A program made the translations under genes and the position numbers. From Linum tenue (lineage: Eukaryota > Streptophyta > Magnoliopsida > Malpighiales > Linaceae), in assembly GCA_946122785.1 (NCBI GenBank), contig CAMGYJ010000011.1:38652513-38716512 (forward strand): DNA of 64,000 nucleotides. The letters are read 5' to 3'. The notes under the pieces were generated by a model. That model made no database searches. It was not told the DNA's origin and saw only the letters and a program-made list of their open reading frames with translations. Shown here one piece after another: positions 55,566 to 64,000 of this stretch. Numbering within the stretch: the first letter of the stretch is position 1; each line of letters opens with the position of its first letter.

Positions 55566-56148
55566 AGAGGTTATATATATATATATCGGGACGGTTCTAT
55601 CGTACCTTGGGTAAAATCAAGGGTACGACATACCCTGAGTAAAAAAAATACTATATAGACTTCGAATAATATTTAATTAATAAACAGATAAAATCCAAGT
55701 TTTATTTCAATAACTTTTGCGACGAATGAAATTTAATTAATTCTTTAACAAATAATTTTAATTAAATAAACAAAAATAAAAGGACAAAGGCATGTGTGAT
55801 GACAGGTTAAGGCTCACACCCGTGTGCGAGGGAAGCTTCCCCTGCATGCATGCGGCGCACAAACTGCTCCCGCGTGCATCCCTCGTGAGAAATTTGCTAA
55901 GTGGATATGAGGGTCTTAGATTTAAGACCCTCTTCCCAATTTTCCGCATTTAACACTTCTTAACATTATGTGTATTGAAAATGAGAATGAGAGTTTCCAT
56001 GCTACCACTACTATATGCATAAAAACAATATTAGATGGATAAAAGAAGCTACCAGTTCATAAAAACCATTGCTAGAGTAAAAAACACTACCTGTACAAAA
56101 AACAATATCATTACACCCAAAGTAGTACCAGTTACCACGATGGAAAAC
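55566..56148. other. Left flank of gypsy copy B
   Basis: Same unclassified AT-rich sequence as 45416-46036, with a shorter AT microsatellite (about 55572-55585). No gene. Confidence 0.5.
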
Positions 56149-56679
56149 TGTTGGGGGTAGTACAAGCGGTCTTGGGGACTTGGGCTCTTAGAATTAAGGA
56201 ATTGGGGGGCAAGGCCCGAAAAAGGATCCGCCAGAAATTCTTGGGCCAAGATAAGGGGAAGGGCCCAAAGAATAAAGCCCTAGAAGCCAAATTAAGGCCA
56301 GCTGTCCGAGGGACCACAGCCTGCGGGCGCCTGTCATGTGTCAGGAGCCTGGCAAGACAGTTGGGTGCCTGTCATGTGGCAGGGGCCTGACAAGGCAGTT
56401 GGTTGTCTCACAGAGGGGACGCAGAGCATTAAATGAGGATGGTGACGTGGAGGAGATCAACCTCGGGTTCGGTGAGTATAAATAGGGGCAGTTGATAGCA
56501 TTTATACAGGTTGGACTCTCACTGACACTAAATACTACTTGAGAACTTTGCTCTCCCACTGAAACTAACTTAGGCGTCGGAGGGTTAACGGGCCGAGGCA
56601 CCCTCCTCTTTGTGTGTGCAGGTCGACGCCAGGCGAAGAGAGACGTCCGAATAGTGAAGAGGGTATTGTGGCACAAACA
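56149..56679 (+). mobile_element. 5' LTR of Tat-lineage gypsy element, copy B
   Basis: 531 bp, nearly identical to 46037-46567, with TATA box GAGTATAAATAGGGG. The primer-binding site TGGCGCGCCAGAAAGGGGA starts at 56682. Confidence 0.87.
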
Positions 56680-56715
56680 ATTGGCGCGCCAGAAAGGGGA
56701 ATATAACCTGAAGAT

Positions 56716-57456
56716 ATGAGTGAGGAAATGGAGGTGAGTGATGGAAGGGAAAGGGAGGAAGTCACGGAAGACCAGTCGGAACGACTAAGGGGGCTGGCGC
56801 CCGAAATAGATGAGAGGGAAGAAAGTGATGACATATTTCGAGGGTCGGAAGGCGCCTCGGTGACGAAGAGAGAGCTATTCAAAATCATTGAGGACCAAGA
56901 CGGAGCAATCGAGGCGCTTCGAAAGGAGGTTGACGCCCTAAAGAGAGGTGCAGGAATGACGCCTAGTCCCACGAAGAAAAGAGAAAGGGTGGCGGAGACG
57001 GAAAGTGAGTCGGGGTATCAGAGGCACCCCAGTGTGTGGCGCCCACGCGAGTACGAGGGATTAGAGATAGGAGGATGGAATGGAGGAATTTTGGGGCGCC
57101 TGTCTCGCCACGGACCCGTGAGACAGCCGTTGGCGCGCAACATACTAGCGGAGCCCGCAGGGACCAACATCCCCCCGCTCCCCACCTATGACGGGGTCAC
57201 GGATCCGGAGGACCACCTCAACGGTTATTTCACCAAGATGCAGCTTTACAATAGCACGGACGCCACCCTGTGCAAGGTGTTTCCGTCGACTTTTTCAGGC
57301 GTGGTGCTCGATTGGTATTATCAAATCGAGGAAGGGCGCATTGAGTGCTTTGAGCAATTTGCGGAGATGTTCCTTGCGAAGATTGCCAGCAGGAAACGGC
57401 GCACCCTAACTATAGGCGCCCTGTTCAAGATCAAGCAGAGAGAGGGGGAGCGCTGA
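56716..57456 (+). pseudogene. Tat gypsy gag, N-terminal part (copy B)
   Basis: 246 residues, differing from copy A at a few positions (for example DPEDHLNGY, FLAKIASRK). It ends at the same TGA frameshift as copy A, with gag continuing in another frame from about 57457. Confidence 0.85.
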
Positions 57457-57482
57457 GAGAGTTTTATGAAAGGTGGTTATCT

Positions 57483-58400
57483 GTGGCTCTGGCAGTGAAA
57501 GATGTGCAGCCATCAGTGTTGGGGGTGTACTTGAACGAGTGCACCACCAGCGAGGAATTGTGCAGATCACTTGCAAAGAGAGACGTGGTGTGCACTGAAG
57601 ACTTGGATCACCGGGTGCAAAAGGTAATCATGCTCGAAGAAACGTTGGCGGCCAGGAGAGCCGACCGACGAAAAGCGAAAGGAGAAGAAGCGGATCCGGC
57701 GAGGAGGCCACACTTTGCAAGCGGTCAGGGGTATGCGCCCGCAAACCCCCCTCCCCCCAGGAGAACGGAAGTCGGGCGTCCGGCACCCAGGGGACCCTTC
57801 GCCGAATATACGGACACGCTGAAAAACATACTCCAGCATGTCAAGGAAAAGGGGTATCATATCAGGTGGCCGGGCCCCATGAGAGGGCAGCCCAATGAGC
57901 GGAACCTGGATCGATATTGTGACTTCCACCGGGAGGTGGGACACCACACGGCCGACTGCTACCAATTGAAGACCGAGCTGCAAGGCTTGGCTGACAGGGG
58001 AATGCTCAATGACTTTGTCAAGAAGCCTGAAGAAAGAGTGCACCGGGCCTGCGTGGCCGGCGTAAGAAGAACAATGGAAAAGCTGCCACCACCGCCATAC
58101 GACCTCGACCAAGAAAACGCCCCCGAACGGGTGCGTCTGACTATAGAGGCTATTTCAGGGACGGTGGACTTGAGAGAGAAGATAGAGGCGAATCGTCGCT
58201 TGAGGGCGGCGTCGGCGGAAGTCCAAGAGGCGATAGACATCAGTTTCAATAGGGCGCCCGAAGAGGCATGCATGCTCCCATCCATGGACGCCCTTGGGGG
58301 ATGGGGAGCAAAGGATGACCCGGGCCATCGATTTTGGAATTGTGGACTACCCGTCACCATACAACGCTATTCTGGGAAGGCCTCTCCTGACCTTGTTTAA
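57483..58400 (+). pseudogene. Tat gypsy gag C-terminus up to the protease deletion (copy B)
   Basis: It contains the zinc-knuckle-like YCDFHREVGHHTADCY (about 57917) with both Cys intact. The frame follows copy A until MLPSMDAL. There a 200-bp deletion (not a multiple of three) removes the protease active site and pushes the frame out, giving an unrelated tail. The protease is therefore lost. Confidence 0.85.
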
Positions 58401-61400
58401 TGGCGTGGCCTCCACTTGCCACCAAACGTTGAAGTTCATTGCGCCGCAAGGAGTAGGCGTAGCACGGGGAAGGGGCGCCCCGCGTTACGCAAAAGAGACA
58501 GGACGGAAACGGAAGGGTAACGAAACAATCAATATGGTGGAAATCTCGTCGGAAGAGGCGCCCCGAGCCGAAGCGGCCGACAAAGAACATATGGTGGCGT
58601 TAGATGTGGAACGCCCGGAAAGACAAGTGAGGTTATCGGCGGAAGCGCCCGACGAAGTGAAGGAGCGCATCATCGCTCTTCTGAGGGAGTTTGCAGAGCT
58701 TTTCGCCTGGAGTGCATTGGAAATGCCGGGCGTCGCCCCCGAAACGGCCGTGCATCGACTGGCGGTAGAAGAAGGAAAGCGTCCTGTGCAACAGAAGCGA
58801 AGAAATTTGTCGGCAGAAAAAGAGGCGGCACTCAGGATCGAAGTAGATAAGCTCATGGGCGCCAACTTGGTTGAAGAAACATCCTATGTCACTTGGCTGT
58901 CAAACGTGGTCTTTGTGCCAAAGCCGTCAGGGGATTGGAGAATGTGCGTGGATTACACGAACCTGAACAGAGCATGCCCGACGGACGCCTATCCGATGCC
59001 CCGCATAGACCAACTAGTAGACGCCACGGCATATCATGAAATGTTGAGTTTTGTGGACATGTTCTCAGGATACCACCAGATTCCGATGGCGGAGGAAGAC
59101 CGACCCAAGACAGCTTTCATGACACCTTTCGGAAATTTTTGCTATCGGGTCATGGCATTTGGCCTCAAAAACGCGGGCGCCACTTATCAGAGGATGGTCA
59201 ACAATGTCTTCCGTAAGCAAATCGGCCGAAACGTGGAAGCCTACGTGGATGACTTGATAGTCAAGAGCCGGAGACGCGAAGACCATTTGGAGGACTTGAG
59301 GGAAACGTTTCAAGCTATGCGGGCGCACAATCTCTGCCTCAATCCATTAAAGTGCGTGTTTGGTGCTGAAGCAGGCAAGTTCCTGGGATTCATGATTACC
59401 AAACGGGGCATCGAGGCCAATCCGAAGCAAGTGGACGCCGTACTCCACTTGGCACCACCAAAGGCGCCCAAAGAGGTACAAGGTTTGGCGGGAAGATTAG
59501 CGGCCCTGGGGCGCTTCATCCCCCGGTCGGCAGACAAGGCGGCTCCATTTTTCCGAACGCTCAAAAAGGGAACTCGTTTCCAAAGGACGGCGGAATGCGA
59601 TGCAGCGTTTGAAGAATTGAAGCGGCTCCTGGCCGCCCCTACGGTAATGACGGCGCCCAAGATGGGAGAGACATTGTACCTTTATATCGCTGTGTCAGAA
59701 GTATCGGTGAGTGCAGTACTTGTCTCAAGGGAAGCCCACTCTGGAGAGGAAAAGCCGGTGTACTATGTCAGTCGGACCATGGTAGCTCATGAAAGACGAT
59801 ACGCGCCCATCGAGAAGGCGGCGTTGGCAGTCGTGATGGCGGCAACCAAGCTGAGGCCCTACTTTCAGGCGCACACCATCGTGATACTCACCAATCTGCC
59901 GTTGAAATCTACGCTGGGATCGATGGACGTGGCTGGGCGCCTAGTCAAGTGGGCGGTGCAGTTGAGTGAGTTTGACATCAAATATGCGCCCCGACCGGCG
60001 ATAAAAGCACAAGTCTTGGCCGACTTCATCGCGGAAGGAGTAGCAGAACCAGAGAAGGGCACAAACGAGTGTTGGCAAGTGCAGGTTGATGGAGCCGCCA
60101 GTCGCACGGGCGCAGGAGCGGGAATTGTGATGATAAGTCTAGGCGGTGCAATGCACGAAGTCGCGTTGCGATTTGCAAAGCTGAAAACGAACAATGCCGC
60201 CGAATATGAAGCAGTGATTGCTGGCATGAGCATGGTCAAGGAATTGGGCGCCCGCAAAGTACAGATCAGATCCGACTCGGCCCTGGTGATCAATCAGCTT
60301 AATGGGGTCTTTGAGGTTAAGGAGGAAGCACTAGAAGGGTACGTGCGAAGGGTGCGAGAGTTGGGGGCTTGGTTTGGAGAAATATCCTTCATACATGTCC
60401 CACGTGAAGAAAATGCCCATGCCGACGCCTTATCCAAACTGGCAACGGCAATAGACTTCGAGGAAGAGAGGAAGGTCATTGTCACTTCTGAAGCGCCCTG
60501 TGAACACCTGGTCGCCACCATTTCCGGCGGAGGCGCCAATTCCGGATGGATGGCACCCATCGTCTCATTTCTGGTCCATGGAACGGTGCCCGACGACCAA
60601 AAGGAAGCCTGGCGCCTACGCCGCAAAGCGGCCAGATGCTCCATAATTGAGGGACAACTGTACAAGCGATCCCACACAGGAGCCTATCTGAGGTGCCTCG
60701 ACGAAGAGGAGAGCAAACAAGCAATCAAGGAGGTGCATGGTGGGACCTGCGGAATGCACGCGGGCGCCCGAAGTTTGGAAAAAACATTTCTGCGACAGGG
60801 GTTGTACTGGCCAACGATGAGGCGAGACACGAGAGCACACGTAGGCGTCTGCCACCAGTGCCAGATCCATGCAAATGACATCCACATTCCGGCAGCACCC
60901 ATGCAAGGCAATGTAGGAGCCTGGCCATTCGCCCAATGGGGCATGGACCTTTTGGGCCCTTTCCCAAAGGCGCCTGGTCAAATGAAATACTTGATAGTGG
61001 CAGTCGACTACTTCTCCAAGTGGATAGAAGCGGAACCCTTGGCCACGGTCACAGAGGCCCAGGTGTGCAAGTTCACCAAGAAGAACATATTCACCCGATT
61101 CGGCTTGCCTGAATCCATTGTCACAGATCACGGGAAGCAGTTCGATTGCAAAAAATTCATTGAGTTTTGTGACGACAATGGGGTGGTGTTGCGTTTCTCT
61201 TCGGTCGCCTACCCACAAGCAAATGGCCAAGCAGAGGCAGCTAACAAGAGCATTCTACATGGCTTGCACACAAGACTGACAGGCGCCAAGGGAAGATGGG
61301 TAGAAGAACTGCCAAGTGTGCAGTGGGCGTATCGTACCACCTACAAAACGGCCACAGGAGAAACACCCTTCGCCCTCACTTACGGGAGCGATGCCGTCAT

Positions 61401-61806
61401 TCCGGTGGAACTCAACACACCAAGTTACCGCGTGGCCCAGTACGATCCAAATGGCAATGATGAGGCGCGCTCAAATGACTTAGACATGGTGGATAAGGTG
61501 AGGGAAGTAGCGGCGATCCGCCTAGAAAAAATGAAGAGGCAGGTGGCTCGGTACTATAACAAAAAGATGCGTGCCCATGGGATCACAGAAGGCGCCCTCG
61601 TCCTCAAACGAGACTTCCGCCCCGACGCCCGCGAAGGGAAGCTGGCACCAAAATGGAAGGGACCATACCGAGTTCGGGAAATGGTGGGACCAAGTACGTT
61701 CAAGTTGGAACATATTGACGGCCGTGTGGTGAAAAGAACATGGAATGCGCAAAACCTGCGGTCTTACTTGGCGGGCGCAACATCTGAAGACGACGCCTCG
61801 ATTTAA
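58294..61806 (+). CDS. Tat gypsy pol: RT, RNase H, archaeal-type RNase H, integrase (copy B)
   Basis: 1170 residues without a stop. Order: protease tail; RT with YVDD (about 59245); gypsy RNase H (KPVYYVSRTMVAHERRYAP to YAPRPAIKAQVLADF); a second, archaeal-type RNase H (VQVDGAASRTGAGAGIV, NNAAEYEAVIAGM, RSDSALVINQLN, ENAHADALSKLA); integrase with an HHCC zinc site ending CHQCQIHAND, a D-D-E core (GMDLLGPFPK, IVTDHGKQF, NGQAEAANK) and a C-terminal KWKGPYRV module. Two RNase H domains in tandem mark the Tat lineage of Ty3/gypsy. The Met at 58294 is only the first after the deletion; the true frame began upstream. Enzymes act in the particle and nucleus for reverse transcription and integration. 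Regular GCGCC-rich codon use is notable. Confidence 0.9.
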   Translation: MGDGEQRMTRAIDFGIVDYPSPYNAILGRPLLTLFNGVASTCHQTLKFIAPQGVGVARGRGAPRYAKETGRKRKGNETINMVEISSEEAPRAEAADKEHMVALDVERPERQVRLSAEAPDEVKERIIALLREFAELFAWSALEMPGVAPETAVHRLAVEEGKRPVQQKRRNLSAEKEAALRIEVDKLMGANLVEETSYVTWLSNVVFVPKPSGDWRMCVDYTNLNRACPTDAYPMPRIDQLVDATAYHEMLSFVDMFSGYHQIPMAEEDRPKTAFMTPFGNFCYRVMAFGLKNAGATYQRMVNNVFRKQIGRNVEAYVDDLIVKSRRREDHLEDLRETFQAMRAHNLCLNPLKCVFGAEAGKFLGFMITKRGIEANPKQVDAVLHLAPPKAPKEVQGLAGRLAALGRFIPRSADKAAPFFRTLKKGTRFQRTAECDAAFEELKRLLAAPTVMTAPKMGETLYLYIAVSEVSVSAVLVSREAHSGEEKPVYYVSRTMVAHERRYAPIEKAALAVVMAATKLRPYFQAHTIVILTNLPLKSTLGSMDVAGRLVKWAVQLSEFDIKYAPRPAIKAQVLADFIAEGVAEPEKGTNECWQVQVDGAASRTGAGAGIVMISLGGAMHEVALRFAKLKTNNAAEYEAVIAGMSMVKELGARKVQIRSDSALVINQLNGVFEVKEEALEGYVRRVRELGAWFGEISFIHVPREENAHADALSKLATAIDFEEERKVIVTSEAPCEHLVATISGGGANSGWMAPIVSFLVHGTVPDDQKEAWRLRRKAARCSIIEGQLYKRSHTGAYLRCLDEEESKQAIKEVHGGTCGMHAGARSLEKTFLRQGLYWPTMRRDTRAHVGVCHQCQIHANDIHIPAAPMQGNVGAWPFAQWGMDLLGPFPKAPGQMKYLIVAVDYFSKWIEAEPLATVTEAQVCKFTKKNIFTRFGLPESIVTDHGKQFDCKKFIEFCDDNGVVLRFSSVAYPQANGQAEAANKSILHGLHTRLTGAKGRWVEELPSVQWAYRTTYKTATGETPFALTYGSDAVIPVELNTPSYRVAQYDPNGNDEARSNDLDMVDKVREVAAIRLEKMKRQVARYYNKKMRAHGITEGALVLKRDFRPDAREGKLAPKWKGPYRVREMVGPSTFKLEHIDGRVVKRTWNAQNLRSYLAGATSEDDASI

Positions 61807-62238
61807 GAAAGGCGAAAGAAAGAAAGTGTTTGTTTTGTGTTAATACAAGTACGTAGGTATGTTTGTGTTGTGACCAAAGCGCCCGAAAAAACAGCGTCGT
61901 ATTGTTACTAAAGCGCCCTTTCTACAGCGCCTTAATTTTGCTGTGTTCAGTTTAAGAAATTTCGTGTGACACAAAAGCGCCCCAAAATAGCGCCCGGCAA
62001 CACTGAGTATAGTAAAGCGCCACATTCCGCGCCCACCTTTTGCAAAAGCGCCCTAACATTGCGCCCTCACGAGAAATGCGCCCCATTTCGCGCCCAAAAA
62101 CACAAATTGGCAATCAAATGAAAGTTAAATTGGCAATGAAGGCGATTGGCAAGGAAACATAAGGTCTCATATTATAAATATACCAAAGATAGGAAAGTTA
62201 AATACAAAAAGGAAAGTTAAAGCCTGAGGACCGCTAAT
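61807..62238 (+). mobile_element. Post-pol spacer of gypsy copy B with GCGCC motif array
   Basis: This AT-rich spacer between pol and the antisense gene holds about eleven copies of AAAGCGCCC-like motifs between 61875 and 62100, roughly one per 20 bases. No coding potential. It separates two convergent genes. Confidence 0.65.
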
Positions 62239-63236
62239 CTAATCAGCGCCCGAATTCGCGTCCCCAGCACTAGGCGCCCTTGGAGAAGGAAGGGTAGGAG
62301 CAGATGGCTCGGGCGCCCCGCTTGTTCCGCGAGGCGTCTCCATCCCACCGATCACGTACTCAGCCATCTCCGAGAGATCCCAAGTTAGGTCGGGGTGGTC
62401 CTTCTGCAACTTCACTCGCAAGATCTCAATGCCGGTCAGAATGGCATTGGCGCACATGGCCTTCCCAGTCTCTGACTCCTCGAAGTTGTCCAAAGAGTGC
62501 CGCAATCCAGAAATTTCTTTCCGGGCCTCCTTCAAGGATTTCTTGGTCTCCTTGTGGGCGTCATGCAGCCTCTTCTTCTCCTCCTTGAGGATGTCAATCT
62601 CGCTGGCCTGGGCACCGGCTTCCTGCGCCAACGCCTCCTTCTCAGCCTGCAGGTCGACCACCTTCCTGCGCTCCTCGTCCAGGGCGCCCTGGAGCCGCGA
62701 CACCTCCATCGTCGCAGTCATCTGGGCGTCCTCGCACTCCTTCGCAAACTGCTCACGACGAGCATTTGCGTTCTCCAAGTCCAGCTGTAGTTGCGAGGCC
62801 GAAGAGGACGCCTCGTTCGCCTCCCTTTTGGTCTCGCTAAGGCGACGGGCGCCCCTTTCAGCAAAGAGAAGGATCTGCATCAGTGAGTAAGAAATCAACA
62901 AGTTATGCAAACATCAAACCATTCTCTAAACTTCCAGAAAGCACAAGTAAAAAGCGCGTACCTTGGCGCCCACTTGGGCTAGCTCAGCAAAGAGGTGATC
63001 GCCGTTCACCTCAGACGGCACCTGCCACGACTTGGCAGCCGCAATGGCCAAGCCCATGGCGCACCCTCGGTCAACGGCGACCAGAGGGGAGCAATTCATA
63101 TTTACACGCCCCACCTCGGTGCGGCGTGGCCGAAAAATGGGCGGGCGCCCGTCGGGGCCAACGTAGCGCCCCTCTTCGTTGAGGTGTACGCGGGCGTCCT
63201 CCCCCGCCTCCGCCTCTACCTCGACCTCGTCGCAGG
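62239..63236 (-). CDS. Spliced antisense gene of the Tat element, coiled-coil protein (5' part missing)
   Basis: Exon a 63236-62962 and exon b 62874-62239. Intron 62961-62875 is 87 bp, donor CCAAG|GTACGCG and acceptor CTGATGCAG|ATCC, both phase 0. Exon a encodes RYVGPDGRPPIFRPRRTEVG and an Ala-rich AMGLAIAAAKSWQVPSEV segment. Exon b starts ILLFAERGARRLSE and continues as a long Glu/Ala/Lys/Arg heptad-rich coiled coil of about 140 residues, then a Pro/Ser/Ala-rich tail ending GDANSGAD. Antisense genes between pol and the 3' LTR are known from Tat-lineage elements (for example Grande-type). The N-terminus is cut by the compact LTR element at 63237. Function unknown. Confidence 0.7.
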
Positions 63237-63994
63237 CCCAAGTCTGGGTTCGTTTTTTTTTTTTGAAAGAAGACCATGGCGGGAAATTTCGAGGTCGCAG
63301 TTCGTCGTGGAAGAAGGAGAGTCGACTCTGGAAATCGATACAGAAATTCAATTGGAAGCCAGGCAAACCTTGGGAGTGTGTCGAATTATGCTGGGAATCC
63401 CTGTGGAAGAAATCCCCAATCTGCACGACGATGAACAGTGTTTCAGAGTCCAAAACTAGAGTATTCGAGCAGCCTATCTTGTATCCAATTTGGGATCAAT
63501 TTTGTGACTCGTATGACGGGAAGAAGGTTCAAGCTTTGAGGGCAAAGCTTTTTAAACAGGAGGGGCCTGATATGATCCCAAATCGCTGGCATTTGAGTCT
63601 TCCCTGGATTGGACAAGAAGCAAGGTTGGTGAGGATCAAAGAACAACTAATTTGGCTAAGTGTTTTTGACGTTTCAGGTTGCGCATTTTGGAGTCCTGGT
63701 TCTCCCGATTTTCTCCATGAAAATTCTAGGTTGACGGCTTGTTTTGAAGATGGGAGGTTCCTCTACAATGGGGAAGACTTGATGGGTGAAGATGAAGCTT
63801 GGAAGGCCCTGCTACAGGCCCTCCAAGTGACTAAGGCGAAACCAAGAAACTGTCCGAATTTCACTAAGGCAAAACACGAGTGTGAGTTGCTGATTTTGAG
63901 GCTTCGTGTCTGGCGTTTGAGAAAGAACCAGGAGGTGACTCGAGCTGGTAAAGATAGAATGAAATGTTCTAAACCTAGAACAGGCATTGGGTGA
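63179..63994 (+). CDS. Uncharacterised frame in the second compact element copy
   Basis: 271 residues, the counterpart of 51126-52013 from PQVWVRFFF onward, again running from internal region into the LTR without a stop. The first 20 residues come from the neighbouring gypsy sequence, so the start is not meaningful. See the first copy for composition. No domain recognised. Confidence 0.3.
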   Translation: MRCTRASSPASASTSTSSQAQVWVRFFFLKEDHGGKFRGRSSSWKKESRLWKSIQKFNWKPGKPWECVELCWESLWKKSPICTTMNSVSESKTRVFEQPILYPIWDQFCDSYDGKKVQALRAKLFKQEGPDMIPNRWHLSLPWIGQEARLVRIKEQLIWLSVFDVSGCAFWSPGSPDFLHENSRLTACFEDGRFLYNGEDLMGEDEAWKALLQALQVTKAKPRNCPNFTKAKHECELLILRLRVWRLRKNQEVTRAGKDRMKCSKPRTGIG

Positions 63995-64000
63995 TTTCGA
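63237..64000 (+). mobile_element. Compact non-autonomous LTR element, second copy (partial)
   Basis: Matches 51258-52020 from CCCAAGTCTGGGTTCG onward: the last part of the internal region, polypurine tract and LTR start at 63568. It runs off the window. Only a few base differences from the copy at 49993-52386, plus T-tract length, so these are young relatives. The left junction lacks an LTR, so the copy is truncated at its 5' side. Confidence 0.85.

Larger units (their letters stand above)
55438..59885 (+). repeat. Segmental duplication copy B
   Basis: Partner of 45288-49925. It continues beyond the duplicated part into the rest of the gypsy pol. It carries a 200-bp deletion (between 58292 and 58293) relative to copy A. 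Confidence 0.9.

Noticed and set aside
62304..62890. Plus-strand frames across the antisense gene
   Set aside because: Complementary shadows of the coiled-coil exon, Ser/Leu/Arg-rich as expected from the reverse of Glu/Lys/Ala codons.

Overview
This window is plant nuclear DNA, almost certainly from a flowering plant. Evidence: spliced genes with short GT-AG introns, Ty1/copia and Ty3/gypsy LTR retrotransposons with plant primer-binding sites (tRNA-Asp, tRNA-Arg, initiator tRNA-Met), L1-type LINEs, hAT, CACTA and Mutator-like transposons. I could not fix the species. About nine tenths of the window is mobile-element sequence, much of it nested. I see no bacterial, organellar or rRNA/tRNA genes and no CRISPR.

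Layout. 1-25.6 kb is a stack of Athila-like, mostly non-autonomous gypsy elements. The 3' end of one (1-1390, + strand) is followed by a larger + strand element (about 1661-21061, here called E4). E4 has been interrupted by a LINE fragment (1800-2363), a related minus-strand element (E2, 2598-10201, exact 5-bp target duplication) that itself carries a chromovirus LTR (5298-7675), a second LINE fragment (12158-12750, 15-bp target duplication), a CACTA element (15124-16843) and a Mutator-like element (18815-20097). Minus-strand Athila-type LTR pieces and a hAT miniature element follow up to about 25 kb.

25.6-36 kb holds the only convincing host gene. It is a ten-exon aspartic protease gene on the minus strand (33464 down to 26589) whose splice sites and phases all agree and give a 477-residue protein. 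Its third intron contains a hAT transposase relic. Upstream of it lie a complete 293-bp TRIM retrotransposon (34255-34547) and a fold-back Mutator-like element with about 500-bp inverted arms and 9-bp target duplications (34637-35769).

36-45.4 kb contains a broken copia element (about 36056-40118) cut by an Athila-like LTR (40119-41487), remains of a chromovirus, and a hAT transposase gene with a TTF-type zinc finger (minus strand).

45.3-64 kb is a segmental duplication. Two nearly identical copies (45288-49925 and 55438-59885) of a Tat-lineage gypsy element and its left flank are separated by a minus-strand LINE. That LINE was later hit by a compact LTR retrotransposon (49993-52386, 5-bp target duplication) and a hAT miniature element. 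Copy A kept its protease but lost the C-terminal pol; copy B kept RT-RNaseH-archaeal RNaseH-integrase but lost the protease active site. Downstream of pol, copy B carries a spliced antisense gene encoding a coiled-coil protein, cut at its 5' end by another copy of the compact LTR element that runs to the window end.
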